27,206 nt of DNA, from the IMG/VR virus record IMGVR_UViG_3300034198_021433, positions 1-27,206 of that record. One strand, given 5' to 3'. This DNA comes from a virus. Both the position numbers and the translations under genes were made by a program. Every line of letters starts with the position of its first letter. Within the stretch, counting starts at the first letter, position 1. A model generated the notes under the pieces. It was not told the origin of the DNA. It saw only the letters and a list, made by a program, of their open reading frames with translations, and did no database searches. Positions 1-8,437 of the stretch are shown in pieces.

Positions 1-429
1 CTTCTTACGAGCATAAACATTTGTTACTGCTTCGGTTAATTGTGCTTGGGGAATTGCTTTTTCTAAAGCGATATCAAGGAAGTTGCTTACTTGATCAACT
101 AACTTGTTTGAAAAATCATCTGCTTTCTCATTAAGAGCTTTTTTGTAATAATTAGAAATTAATTCTAATTTACCTGCATGATCTTCAGTAATGGCATCTA
201 CAACTTTTTCTAATTTTTCAGTATGATCAGAATCAATAGCTTCTAAAAGTTTTTCTAATTTAGCAGCATGGTCTTCGTCAATTTTTGATGTAGCACTTTC
301 TACTTCAAGTTTAACGACTGCTTTTGATTTTTCATTAACAGCGGTTTCAAATGCTTCTGCAATTGCTGTTGCTGTTTCTTCTGAAATAACACTCTTGTCG
401 AGTTTTTCTAAGATTGTTTTGATGTTCAT
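1..429 (-). CDS. gp22: Prohead core scaffolding protein, gp22-like (C-terminal part missing)
   Basis: Partial gene: the ATG is at 427-429 and the frame runs off the left edge after 143 codons. The protein is highly charged and probably helical, with a repeated unit of the form DHxxKLEKLxxAI seen three times (around residues 52-90), as expected of a coiled internal scaffold. In T4, gp22 forms the bulk of the prohead core and is degraded by gp21 during maturation. The call rests on this composition and on position: it directly follows the gp21 protease gene on the same strand, as in T4. The major capsid gene would be expected next, beyond position 1. A GTAAATA sequence lies about 30 bases upstream, inside the end of the preceding gene. 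Confidence 0.75.
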   Translation of the reverse strand, partial: MNIKTILEKLDKSVISEETATAIAEAFETAVNEKSKAVVKLEVESATSKIDEDHAAKLEKLLEAIDSDHTEKLEKVVDAITEDHAGKLELISNYYKKALNEKADDFSNKLVDQVSNFLDIALEKAIPQAQLTEAVTNVYARKK

Positions 430-452
430 AAAACTTGTATAATAACTTATCC

Positions 453-758
453 TTATTTACTTCCCTTTTTGGAATTATTTTTACCTTTCTTCTTGGCAAT
501 CATTTCCATGAAACGTTTTTTGTTTTCTTCTTTGGAAAGTTTACCCTTTTTGGCGGGTTTGTCTTTTTTATCGGATTTACCTTTTTTAAAAGGATTTTCT
601 TTTTTACCGGAAGATTTTTCTTCAACTTCTTTTGAAGTCTTTTTAATTTTTTCTGTTACTTTTGCTTCGACAATAGCTTTAATGTCTTTATCTGCTTCTG
701 AATAATTTTTTTCAAAAATGTTTGTTAAAAATTTTGAAATGAGTTTACGAATTTCCAT
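453..758 (-). CDS. Lysine-rich small protein, possible prohead core component
   Basis: A 101-residue protein with a helical N-terminal half (residues 1-45) and a C-terminal half made largely of Lys, Glu, Ser and Gly (residues 46-101, many KK and KKGK runs). It sits between gp21 and gp22. In T4, small internal core proteins (gp67, gp68) are encoded close to this position and are cut by gp21, so a core or DNA-neutralising internal protein is likely. I cannot match it by sequence to either T4 protein. The ATG is preceded at a 6-base distance by the octamer GATAAATA and there is no Shine-Dalgarno sequence. Confidence 0.6.
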   Translation of the reverse strand: MEIRKLISKFLTNIFEKNYSEADKDIKAIVEAKVTEKIKKTSKEVEEKSSGKKENPFKKGKSDKKDKPAKKGKLSKEENKKRFMEMIAKKKGKNNSKKGSK

Positions 759-764
759 ATGATA

Positions 765-772
765 TATTTATC
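765..772 (-). promoter_or_regulatory. T4-like late promoter octamer GATAAATA
   Basis: Reading the minus strand, GATAAATA is followed by TATCAT and then the ATG of the Lys-rich protein gene. The T4 late consensus is TATAAATA with transcription starting about six bases past the octamer, so the message would begin at or next to the start codon. Confidence 0.6.
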
Positions 773-787
773 TTTGATTATATACAA

Positions 788-1456
788 TTACAATGTTTTA
801 AGTGAATTGATAAATTCAATCATACATTCACGAAGGTATTGATCTTTATTTTGTTTAGGTAAAGATGAAATTTGTTTTTCAAGTTTTTCGTATAATGGTT
901 CAAATTCACCATTACTAGCCAATACCCATTGTTTGGATTCTAATATACCATTAACAAATGCTGTGGGTACTGATGGGTCTGCAACAACGTCAATTGCTAC
1001 GATTCTAAAATCAGAAACATGACCAACGCCATTTTTTTCATCGACTCTTCCCAATGCGCGAGAAGATACTCCAAGCTTAACTCCATCCATCATCAAAGAA
1101 CGAACAACTTGACCCATTGGTGTTGAAAGTACTTTTGATTTACCGTAAAAGAGGTTACCGTCTTGTTTTAATTCGGTAACCATGTGACACGCCCTCTCAA
1201 GATTAACATCTGGTGTGGTAGGGTGATTTAATTCACCAGTAGCTCTATTATTTTTTATAATTTCATTGGAATAACGAGTTACCTCTTCAACCATTTGATT
1301 TAATGGGTATATTCTATTATTTCTGTTTGCTGTGTCTGCCATTAAAAATGGTCCTTGAATATACATGTTAGAAGGAGCGTTTCTGTTTTTTTCTTCTACT
1401 AGATATTTTAATTCGTAATTGGGAGATTCAACCAATAAATTATAAGCTTTGCTCAT
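788..1456 (-). CDS. gp21: Prohead maturation protease gp21
   Basis: A 222-residue serine protease of the T4 gp21 (herpesvirus assemblin-like) family. It is built into the prohead core and cuts the scaffold and capsid proteins during head maturation. Visible landmarks: GPFLMAD near residue 36, the catalytic His in GELNHP (His78), the nucleophile region GVSSR (Ser131/132), and the conserved DVVADPSVPTAFVNG stretch (residues 156-170). The length is close to that of T4 gp21 (212). It lies in a head-gene run between gp4 and the core proteins. The start is the ATG at 1454-1456, preceded 6 bases upstream by AGTAAATA; 15 bases here (TAAATATATCATATG) are identical to those before the next gene downstream. 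Confidence 0.92.
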   Translation of the reverse strand: MSKAYNLLVESPNYELKYLVEEKNRNAPSNMYIQGPFLMADTANRNNRIYPLNQMVEEVTRYSNEIIKNNRATGELNHPTTPDVNLERACHMVTELKQDGNLFYGKSKVLSTPMGQVVRSLMMDGVKLGVSSRALGRVDEKNGVGHVSDFRIVAIDVVADPSVPTAFVNGILESKQWVLASNGEFEPLYEKLEKQISSLPKQNKDQYLRECMIEFINSLKTL

Positions 1457-1462
1457 ATGATA

Positions 1463-1470
1463 TATTTACT
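1463..1470 (-). promoter_or_regulatory. T4-like late promoter octamer AGTAAATA
   Basis: On the minus strand AGTAAATA is followed by six bases (TATCAT) and the gp21 ATG. Spacing and flank are the same as at 765-772. No Shine-Dalgarno sequence fits between octamer and start. Confidence 0.55.
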
Positions 1471-1484
1471 TATCAATTATTTAC

Positions 1485-1946
1485 TCAATTTAAATGTTTT
1501 TCATTCAAAATAATAAATAAATAATTTTTTGCCTTACACCAATTCTTTGCAGCATCCCATTTTGCTTGGTTAACTGCCCACTGATATTTCTCATATAACA
1601 TTGTCTTTTGTTTCTTCTTTGCGGTTATTGTTGGTGGTCTAGTTTGTTTTTCAGGTTTTACTTCGATCAATAATTTTTTAATAGTACCGTCTTTAGATTT
1701 AAGTGCGGCAACAAGATCAACAAAATATCTATGTATTTTTCCATCAGCGGGAGATTGATATGGTATTACTATTGATTCTGATCCCCAAGTAAGAACATTT
1801 GGGTTATTATCCAAATAACGAAAAGATTTTAATTCTAAGCCACTTCTATATATTATAGGTAAAGAACCTTTATATTTATTTGGATTTTTAGGATTAAAAA
1901 TTCCTTGTTTATAATTTGAATTTTTTTTTCCTAATGTTTTAATCAT
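1485..1946 (-). CDS. gp4: Head completion protein gp4
   Basis: A 153-residue protein matching the T4 gp4 (gp50/gp4) head completion family throughout: YKQGIFNPKNPNKYKG near residue 12, the IIYRSGLELK core (residues 31-40), a WGSESIVIPY stretch, HRYFVD (72-77), LLIEVKPEKQTRPP (91-104) and the C-terminal FIILNEKHL. The family has a PD-(D/E)xK-nuclease-like core (E in RSGLELK, D in YFVDL, E-x-K in IEVKP are all present) and acts after DNA packaging to ready filled heads for tail joining. T4 gp4 has 150 residues. Its ATG overlaps the last base of the upstream gp13-like gene, so the two are translationally close. Confidence 0.93.
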   Translation of the reverse strand: MIKTLGKKNSNYKQGIFNPKNPNKYKGSLPIIYRSGLELKSFRYLDNNPNVLTWGSESIVIPYQSPADGKIHRYFVDLVAALKSKDGTIKKLLIEVKPEKQTRPPTITAKKKQKTMLYEKYQWAVNQAKWDAAKNWCKAKNYLFIILNEKHLN

Positions 1947-2830
1947 TACCCTATAAAGAAGTTTGTTGGTGCTCTATCGATAAGGTCTGTTGTAATTTCT
2001 TTTTCTAATTCGTCTTTTTCTTTTTCACCTTGTCTTAATACATCAGTAGCATTAACAGTTTGACCACCAAATAAATTTGTTCCAGAATATTTTCCACGAA
2101 CATGACCTACAGCAATTTTTGTTAATGCCAAAACGTATCTATATACCCATAATTGTTGTACAAGGTATTTTAATGGTTTTTGTATTTTGCATCCAATAAG
2201 ACCATAATACCTATTATTTTGATAAGGTTCTGGAAATATTTTTAAAACTTGATCGTATGGATTAAATCTTAAATAAGGCATCATACCAAGAACTTTTTCT
2301 CTTGTATCAATCCATTCCTTAAGGGTTTGCCATGTAACAAGATCATAACCTACATTACCTAACAAATGACCAAAATATGCTTGTTGAGCAATTGTATTCT
2401 CAATTGTAAAAAGAGTATTCACTCCATTGTTGCTTCCTTGCTCAAATGAATACACATCAATGACTCTTCTATAATCTCCCATATCATAATCATAACCAGC
2501 ACTCAAAGAAACTCCACTTGTTGTTGCAACACTGGTTTCTTGGTTATACATGTTTGGTGTTGTATTGAATAATTTACCAATAGGTAATCCAACACCTCTA
2601 ATATACAAATCTGATCTAAAAATTAAAAACTCTTCATCTTCACCCGCAAATTTTGTAAAATATTCAATTGCAATATCTATAAATTCATAAATTTGTTCAC
2701 TACTGACTTCAATTTGAATTAGGGGTTCTCCCAAAGTTCTGCGAACTCTCTGTGCAAGATAATCATAAGTTTTTACCTTGGAGTTGAATGTAGTGCTGCC
2801 GTGAAATGCGTTTGGTAATACAGATTCCAT
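1946..2830 (-). CDS. gp13: Neck protein, gp13-like
   Basis: A 294-residue protein with the layout of T4 gp13 (309 residues), a neck protein that closes the portal after packaging and receives the tail. The N-terminal stretch LGEPLIQIEVSSEQIYEFIDIAIEYF (residues 33-58) corresponds to the gp13 pattern of an RRLG(A/E)P-I-x-VE-L/V start followed by a QIY helix. A middle region has YFGHLLGNVGYDL and ETREKV-type helices, and the C-terminal part has a long helix with GGQTVNATDVLRQGEKEKDELEKE, also as in gp13. The gene ends over the start of gp4. It is the first minus-strand head gene to the left of the plus-strand glycosyltransferase/sulfotransferase island. The match is from memory of the family and is moderate. 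Confidence 0.68.
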   Translation of the reverse strand: MESVLPNAFHGSTTFNSKVKTYDYLAQRVRRTLGEPLIQIEVSSEQIYEFIDIAIEYFTKFAGEDEEFLIFRSDLYIRGVGLPIGKLFNTTPNMYNQETSVATTSGVSLSAGYDYDMGDYRRVIDVYSFEQGSNNGVNTLFTIENTIAQQAYFGHLLGNVGYDLVTWQTLKEWIDTREKVLGMMPYLRFNPYDQVLKIFPEPYQNNRYYGLIGCKIQKPLKYLVQQLWVYRYVLALTKIAVGHVRGKYSGTNLFGGQTVNATDVLRQGEKEKDELEKEITTDLIDRAPTNFFIG

Positions 2831-2882
2831 TATATTAGTTATATAATTACTTACTTGATCTATTGAATTATTCTTATTTTAA

Positions 2883-2890
2883 TATAAATT
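2883..2890 (+). promoter_or_regulatory. T4-like late promoter octamer TATAAATT
   Basis: TATAAATT is followed by GTATTT and then ATG of the glycosyltransferase gene, the same 6-base distance as at the minus-strand head genes. It is the only element seen that could drive this plus-strand pair; a weak TTGAAT lies 14 bases upstream (2863-2868). Confidence 0.5.
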
Positions 2891-2896
2891 GTATTT

Positions 2897-3829
2897 ATGA
2901 ACGAATATGTTATTTTTCATATTGATGGTGGTATTGGAAAAAATATTGCAGCAACCGCTGTTATTAAATCCATCAAAGCTGCTTATCCTGAACGTAAATT
3001 AATCGTAATATCTGCATACCCTGAAACTTTTATTCATAATCCTAATATCTTTAGAGTTTATAAGTTTGGAAACATTTCTTATTTTTATGATGATTATATC
3101 AAAGATAAAAATTCAATTGTTTTAAGAATGGAACCTTATCATTCCGAAGATCTCTTATATCGCAGAAAACCTTTGGCTGAAATTTGGTGTGATGTTTTAA
3201 AAATTCCTTGCATTGATGTAAAACCAGAAATTTTCTTAACAGAAAGAGAATTAATATTTGCAAATAACAATTTAAAGAAAAATGGTCCTATTTTGTTAAT
3301 TCAATCTTCCGGTGGGGCAAGTAATCAAAATCATCCATATTCTTGGTCCAGAGATTTACCTCCAGCTTTTGCACAAGAAGTTGTTAATTCATTAAAAGAT
3401 AAATTTAACAAAATTCTTCATATTAGAAGAGATAATCAACCTGCTTTAGAAAATACAATAAAAATTACTGATAATTTTAGAAATCTTTTTTGTTATATTG
3501 CATTATCCGATAAAATTATAGGAATTGATTCTTTTGTTCAACATGCAGCAGCAGCTTTTAAGAAAAAAGCAACAGTTGGATGGATATCCAATTCACCTAT
3601 TGTATTTGGACATAAAATTCATGATAATATTGTTGCTAATGGAGCAGAATCTTTCCGTCATAGAATCGATTCTTATTTAGAATCTGATGATTGGACAGGT
3701 GGACGCTTTTATGAGTGTCCTTATGATAATATCAATAATCTTTTTAACAAAGATCAATTTATAGAATCAGTTTTGGGTTCTAAAACTGAATTGACTTTTG
3801 AAATGGATCATAGTAAAGTAGAATTCTAA
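2897..3829 (+). CDS. GT9 (heptosyltransferase-fold) glycosyltransferase-like protein
   Basis: A 310-residue protein with the two Rossmann-like halves of the GT-B, ADP-heptose transferase (GT9) type. The N-terminal half has a glycine-rich loop after the first strand (DGGIGKNIAATAVIKSIK, residues 10-27) and then KLIVISAYPE. The C-terminal half starts at PILLIQSSGG (131-140) and ends in the typical nucleotide-sugar site IGIDSFVQHAAAAF (208-221) followed by VGW. Such enzymes move a sugar from a nucleotide donor onto a glycan; acceptor and donor cannot be told here. It is followed one base later by a sulfotransferase gene, and the pair stands on the plus strand inside the minus-strand head genes, which suggests an acquired accessory module. 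Confidence 0.75.
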   Translation: MNEYVIFHIDGGIGKNIAATAVIKSIKAAYPERKLIVISAYPETFIHNPNIFRVYKFGNISYFYDDYIKDKNSIVLRMEPYHSEDLLYRRKPLAEIWCDVLKIPCIDVKPEIFLTERELIFANNNLKKNGPILLIQSSGGASNQNHPYSWSRDLPPAFAQEVVNSLKDKFNKILHIRRDNQPALENTIKITDNFRNLFCYIALSDKIIGIDSFVQHAAAAFKKKATVGWISNSPIVFGHKIHDNIVANGAESFRHRIDSYLESDDWTGGRFYECPYDNINNLFNKDQFIESVLGSKTELTFEMDHSKVEF

Positions 3830-3830
3830 T

Positions 3831-4649
3831 ATGATATTTTTTAATTCTTCAATGCCAAGAAGCATGTCTACATTGCTTCAGTGTATTTTAAACCAAAATC
3901 CAGAAATTGCGGCAACTCCTACTGATCCGGTGCTTGAATATTTGTATGGTGCAAGAATGAACTATACAAGTACCCCAGAAGTTAAAGCTATTGGTCAGGA
4001 ATTGGCTTTAAAAACATGGAGAGGATTTTGTAAGGGTGGTTTAGAAGGATATGCTAGTGTTTATTCAGATAAACCTAATATTTGTATTAAAACTAGAGGT
4101 GGTACAATTCATTATCGTTGGTTTGAGTCGTTTATGCCATATAAACCAAAAATGATTTGTATGGTAAGAAATCTCAAAAGTGTTTTTTCTTCTATGGAAA
4201 AAATTTACAGAAAAAATCAAGAACAGCATCAAGAAATTCAAAATCATTCAAAAATGTCAGGAACAACAACTGCAAAAAGAATTGATATGTGGGTTGCTAG
4301 TCCTCCGGTTGGTATGGCACTAGAGCGTTTGAATCAAACTTTCCTTGAAGGTATCAATAAAGAGATTCTTTACATTAGAGCAGAAGATTTAACAAGCTAT
4401 CCTGAAAGAGAAATGAATAAAATTTATCAATATCTTGAATTAGAACCTTTTAGGCATGATTTTGATAATATTGAGCAAAGCATAAAGGAAGATGATAGTG
4501 TTTATGGGTTAACAAAAGATCTTCACACTATTAAAAATAAAATTCAACCATTAAAACCTGATTATAATGAGATTTTGGGTAAACAACCTTGTGAATGGAT
4601 TGATAACAATTTTGCTTGGTATCAAAAATTGTTTGGATATACCAAATAA
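3831..4649 (+). CDS. PAPS-dependent sulfotransferase
   Basis: A 272-residue protein with both PAPS-binding signatures of sulfotransferases: the 5'-phosphosulfate loop SMPRSMSTLLQ (residues 7-17) right after the first strand, and the 3'-phosphate motif MVRNLKSVFSSMEKIYRK (111-128, with Arg113 and the following Ser residues). A later region (YIRAEDLTSYPEREMNKIYQYLELEPF) resembles the family's C-terminal part. It would transfer sulfate from PAPS to a hydroxyl of a sugar, lipid or protein. It starts one base after the upstream glycosyltransferase gene, so the two are probably co-expressed and may build a sulfated glycan on the cell surface or virion. It ends six bases from the convergent fibre gene; no terminator hairpin is visible. 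Confidence 0.88.
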   Translation: MIFFNSSMPRSMSTLLQCILNQNPEIAATPTDPVLEYLYGARMNYTSTPEVKAIGQELALKTWRGFCKGGLEGYASVYSDKPNICIKTRGGTIHYRWFESFMPYKPKMICMVRNLKSVFSSMEKIYRKNQEQHQEIQNHSKMSGTTTAKRIDMWVASPPVGMALERLNQTFLEGINKEILYIRAEDLTSYPEREMNKIYQYLELEPFRHDFDNIEQSIKEDDSVYGLTKDLHTIKNKIQPLKPDYNEILGKQPCEWIDNNFAWYQKLFGYTK

Positions 4650-4655
4650 AAACTA

Positions 4656-6461
4656 TTACCCTCTTACAATAACTCTATATTGATCTACTGGTGGAATAAA
4701 ATCAAAAGATATAGTAATAGAATCGACTGTTGTATTTGATACTAATGGATATACCACATTATAAGTGGTATTATCATAAATCTGAGTAATGATATCTCTA
4801 GATCCATAATTATGATAATAAACAAATGTTGAATTTACTCCATCACCAATTGATGTTACTTGTTTAAAGGACGAACTGTTCCATATATCGCTATTTCCAC
4901 CATCAGCATATATTACACTATTTGAAGAGATGGATCCATTTACTGTTAATTCTACATTTGGAGTATTTGTATTAATACCAATATATCCAGTAGTACCATC
5001 CAATGGATTTACTGGTGTATTTCCAATATAAAGAACATCACTATTTTGATTAGATACAAATTCGGCAATTGGATAATTCCCATTTTGAAATACATATAAT
5101 GCTGGTCCAATTCCATAATTTTCAAGACGTAAGCTTGATGTTGTTATACTGTCCGTGTTTATGTTTGTAAGACCACTCAATGCTGATATAGATCCATAAA
5201 CAAATAAATTCTTTTGTATATCTACATTACCAGTAATATTAAGATCTGATGTTATATTACGTAATACCGAAAGATTTTCTACAAAAGTTGTATCATTTAT
5301 ACCATCAACTTGAATGTTTGATCCTAATATAAAACTATTTGATCCTTTAAGTGTATTACAATAACCACCAATTATTGTAGAATATTCATTACCTTGATTC
5401 GATTGAATAATATTGCAACAACCATTAATAATACTACTATAATTTGCAGAACTTGAATTACATAAACCGTTAACGTTATTATAATTTCCTATTATGCTAT
5501 TAAATTGTCCATTAATAGTTGTGTTATAATAACCAGAAGATGTATTAGCATAACCACCAACAATTACTCCAGTACTTCCTGTTATAGAATTACATCCACC
5601 AGCACCAATATAGTTTCCATATGATGGAAATTGTGGGTTTACTGCACCATTAGTAGTATTACAATATCCACCAACAATAACATTAAAACATGAATTTGTG
5701 CTGTTACAATACCCACCATTAATTATAGTAAAATTACCACAAGATGTATTACAAAACCCACCAACTATAGAAGCACAATATCCAGAAATAGTATTAAAAT
5801 TACCACCAGCAATAACAGAACCATCAGAAGATTCACAAATATAATTATAATTTCCACCATTAATATTTGCTGCATTAGAATCAATGGTATTATTACCTCC
5901 ACCAATAATATTGGAAGCATTTCCATTAATTATGTTTTGAGTTCCACCCGTTATAAAACCACTTGAATTGTTTATTTGATTTAAAAAACCACCACCAATA
6001 AAACTATAAGAAGATAAAATTACATTTCCAGTACCTCCAGCAATTGTAGAATATGAATTATAAACAAGATTATTTGCACCACCCAAAACAGAAGAATAAG
6101 AAGAAAAAGAATTATTACTATCACCAATTATTATATTTGTAGTACCACTAATACCACCCATAACCGATAATTTTCGATTAGGTTCATTTGTACCTATACC
6201 AATTTTATCATTGAAATAAACTAATGTATTATTAGAATTTGAAAATTTTCTTGAATCTATGTATGTAGAAGCATTTGCTATAATTGGAAAATAATAAGGT
6301 GTTTCTGAAATAGCATAAGTGTTTATGTTTGGTATACCTAAACTTGGTTCAGCGGATTTTATATTAATAAAATTGTTTTGATACGCCAAACAATTAGTAT
6401 TTTCGTTTAAAGGATTTAAATAAAAATTACCGCCTAATGATACTGGTTCTTGAGATGCCAT
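4656..6461 (-). CDS. Tail-fibre-like protein with YadA-type beta-roll repeats and cysteines
   Basis: A 601-residue structural protein. Residues about 84-105 (KIGIGTNEPNRKLSVMGG) and 493-512 (YIGINTNTPNVELTVNGS) are the trimeric-fibre motif often seen in phage fibres. Between about 125 and 380 lie some sixteen repeats of 14-17 residues with a GG (or NG) and hydrophobic steps (patterns like IIGGGNNTI, IVGGFCNTS, IIGGYCNT), resembling the left-handed beta-roll head of YadA adhesins. Twelve cysteines occur within residues 209-368, mostly in the repeated G-Y/F-C-N position. The C-terminal domain (535-601) is beta-rich. It lies beside the portal gene, so it could be a head fibre or tail fibre used in host binding; which one cannot be told. 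A TATAAGTA octamer lies 9 bases before the ATG. Confidence 0.78.
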   Translation of the reverse strand: MASQEPVSLGGNFYLNPLNENTNCLAYQNNFINIKSAEPSLGIPNINTYAISETPYYFPIIANASTYIDSRKFSNSNNTLVYFNDKIGIGTNEPNRKLSVMGGISGTTNIIIGDSNNSFSSYSSVLGGANNLVYNSYSTIAGGTGNVILSSYSFIGGGFLNQINNSSGFITGGTQNIINGNASNIIGGGNNTIDSNAANINGGNYNYICESSDGSVIAGGNFNTISGYCASIVGGFCNTSCGNFTIINGGYCNSTNSCFNVIVGGYCNTTNGAVNPQFPSYGNYIGAGGCNSITGSTGVIVGGYANTSSGYYNTTINGQFNSIIGNYNNVNGLCNSSSANYSSIINGCCNIIQSNQGNEYSTIIGGYCNTLKGSNSFILGSNIQVDGINDTTFVENLSVLRNITSDLNITGNVDIQKNLFVYGSISALSGLTNINTDSITTSSLRLENYGIGPALYVFQNGNYPIAEFVSNQNSDVLYIGNTPVNPLDGTTGYIGINTNTPNVELTVNGSISSNSVIYADGGNSDIWNSSSFKQVTSIGDGVNSTFVYYHNYGSRDIITQIYDNTTYNVVYPLVSNTTVDSITISFDFIPPVDQYRVIVRG

Positions 6462-6470
6462 TTTACAAAA

Positions 6471-6478
6471 TACTTATA
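6471..6478 (-). promoter_or_regulatory. Late-promoter-like octamer TATAAGTA
   Basis: On the minus strand TATAAGTA lies nine bases before the ATG of the fibre-like gene, in the gap between it and the portal gene. It differs from the T4 late consensus at one base (G for A). TAAGTA variants are also seen before gp15 and the holin. Confidence 0.45.
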
Positions 6479-6507
6479 TAATTTAACTCATTAAATGTTA
6501 AATAAAT

Positions 6508-8391
6508 TTAAGCTGGTGGTGCTGTTGATGTTTCTGCTTCTGATGCACCTGCTGCTGGTGTTGCTGCTGCCGTGCCTTCTGCTCCTGCTGCTGGTGTTGC
6601 TCCTGCTGCTGGTGTTGGTTCTCCACCTGTACCAAATTCAGGTATGGCAGATGCTCCTCCAAGACCTCCAACAGATCCTGCACCAGAAGATTCAGCGGCT
6701 GTTGCTGCTGCTTGTTCTGCGGCTTGTACATGTTCTCTCCAATTTGGTCCGGTTTGTGATATCTGTGCTAATTCCCAATTAAGCGCAGCATCTTTGCGTA
6801 ACCATTCCATGTTTTCGCTAATTCTTGCATCATTATATTCAAGATAATGACGTTGTGCAAAAGTCTTGGATATAGATTCACTTTGAGAAATATCACTAAA
6901 CAACTTAAGTTTAAGCTCAAGTTCTTGGTTTTTTCTAATTGCAAAGAAATTAGAAGGTGGATTAAACTCTAGATGAAAATAAGATTCATGAAGTTTATAT
7001 TCATTCCACCATTTTCTAAGTTTTAAATGTGTAATGAATGAATTTTTAAATCCTTCCGCAAAATTAGATTGTAATCTAACTATAAATTTAGCAAATCGTA
7101 ATTCTTCTCTTAAAATTTCACTACCATCTTTATATCCATCTTCTGGATTTAATCTTGTAAGAGGTACTTTTAATGATTTGTAAAGTTTATTAACAAAATA
7201 CATCAAATCTTTGAGTTCTCCAAGATTTTGTCCACCTTGAAGCATTTCTACATCCGACCCAACTTCACCATTTCTTCTTGCAAACCAATAAGAATCCAAC
7301 ATTGATTGTGGATTATATATATTTGCTCCACCGGATGGATTACTTGATGAACCATCATATGTTTTTTTGTTCCAATATGATTGCATCAATTGTTTTAAGT
7401 AAGCTTCTGCTTTTGATGGTGGCATATTACCAACATCTATTTTAAATTTAAGACGTTCTGGGGCGCGTACCATTCTATAGATTACAATAGAATCTTCAAT
7501 TAAAGATAATTGCTTATAAGCTCTTCTACAATTTTCAATGAAAGGAATTCTTATAGAACAATCTTCGTTCCACATTCCAGAATGAATATATGTAATTTGA
7601 TTTCCTTGAAATGTGATTATTTGTTGTTGTAATGCATTTGCTGGTGATGGTTGTGTATTTTGCTGCATCAATGGTTTTGCAGCATTATTATTTTGTAAAC
7701 TAATTGGTTTTTGAAAAATAAAATTTTGAATTACATTATTTTGAATATTATCATAAATTGGATTAATTAATTCAGAAGGGATTGAAAGAGCACCAATAAC
7801 ACCCAAATCTCTATTTTCTTCATGAATAATATTTTCCCAAAAAAGTTCACCTTCGGTTAAAAGTTTTCTACAATATCCCCAACCTTTTGTTTCTAATTCG
7901 TAAACATTAATAAATTTATAAAATTCTTTTTCAATTTCTGTTCTTTGACTTGCATCTAATTTTCCAAATTGAGAAAATTTTAATTTAATAACTTTATTGT
8001 TTTCATCTTTATTAATAAAATCATCACAAATTTCATCCAAACAATCAGAAACTTCTGCATATGAACCCATTCTACGGTATTCTGCCAATCTTCTAACTTT
8101 ATCACTATCAACTTGAGCGTAAATGTATTTGTGATATTGTTGATTTGACCCAAAAGAATTAGCTCCGTATTGATCGGATATTTGATCACGCATGAATGGT
8201 CCGGTAATGACCGATTGTTGCATCAATTTTAATTGTCTCGTTTTAGACAATCTATCAAACAAATCATATTTTGGATTGTTTACGTCTGCTTCAACTACAT
8301 CTTGAACATAAGGTAGTTTTGATAAAATAGATGATATAAAACTTTTACCACTATCGGGTTGTCTTGTTGTTGTTGGTAAAATGTCTGCCAT
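6508..8391 (-). CDS. gp20: Portal vertex protein gp20
   Basis: A 627-residue portal protein of the T4 gp20 family (T4: 524). The dodecameric portal starts head assembly, is the DNA packaging channel and joins the neck. Family landmarks: RLAEYRRMGSYAEVSDCLDEICDDF (about residues 90-114), a YRMVRAPERLKFKIDVGNMPPSKAEAYL core (about 306-333), then NKKTYDGSS, SMLDSYWFARRNGEVGSDVEMLQGGQNLGEL, and KSLKVPLTRLNPEDGYKDGSEILREELRFAKFI. After about residue 555 there is an Ala/Gly/Pro/Thr-rich tail of about 70 residues (repeats such as TPAAGA), which T4 gp20 lacks and which looks unstructured. ACTAAATA lies eight bases before the start. Confidence 0.96.
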   Translation of the reverse strand: MADILPTTTRQPDSGKSFISSILSKLPYVQDVVEADVNNPKYDLFDRLSKTRQLKLMQQSVITGPFMRDQISDQYGANSFGSNQQYHKYIYAQVDSDKVRRLAEYRRMGSYAEVSDCLDEICDDFINKDENNKVIKLKFSQFGKLDASQRTEIEKEFYKFINVYELETKGWGYCRKLLTEGELFWENIIHEENRDLGVIGALSIPSELINPIYDNIQNNVIQNFIFQKPISLQNNNAAKPLMQQNTQPSPANALQQQIITFQGNQITYIHSGMWNEDCSIRIPFIENCRRAYKQLSLIEDSIVIYRMVRAPERLKFKIDVGNMPPSKAEAYLKQLMQSYWNKKTYDGSSSNPSGGANIYNPQSMLDSYWFARRNGEVGSDVEMLQGGQNLGELKDLMYFVNKLYKSLKVPLTRLNPEDGYKDGSEILREELRFAKFIVRLQSNFAEGFKNSFITHLKLRKWWNEYKLHESYFHLEFNPPSNFFAIRKNQELELKLKLFSDISQSESISKTFAQRHYLEYNDARISENMEWLRKDAALNWELAQISQTGPNWREHVQAAEQAAATAAESSGAGSVGGLGGASAIPEFGTGGEPTPAAGATPAAGAEGTAAATPAAGASEAETSTAPPA

Positions 8392-8399
8392 ATCTGTTA

Positions 8400-8407
8400 T
8401 ATTTAGT
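8400..8407 (-). promoter_or_regulatory. Late-promoter-like octamer ACTAAATA
   Basis: On the minus strand ACTAAATA is followed by eight bases and the portal ATG. No Shine-Dalgarno sequence is present in that interval. A second AATAAATA lies a few bases further upstream. Confidence 0.45.
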
Positions 8408-8437
8408 TAATTTTATATTTATTCAATCATTGTTATA

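Noticed and set aside
6495-6847. Plus-strand Leu-rich and Pro/Ala-rich frames opposite the portal gene end
   Set aside because: They mirror the Ala/Pro-rich portal tail. The portal frame is well supported by homology.
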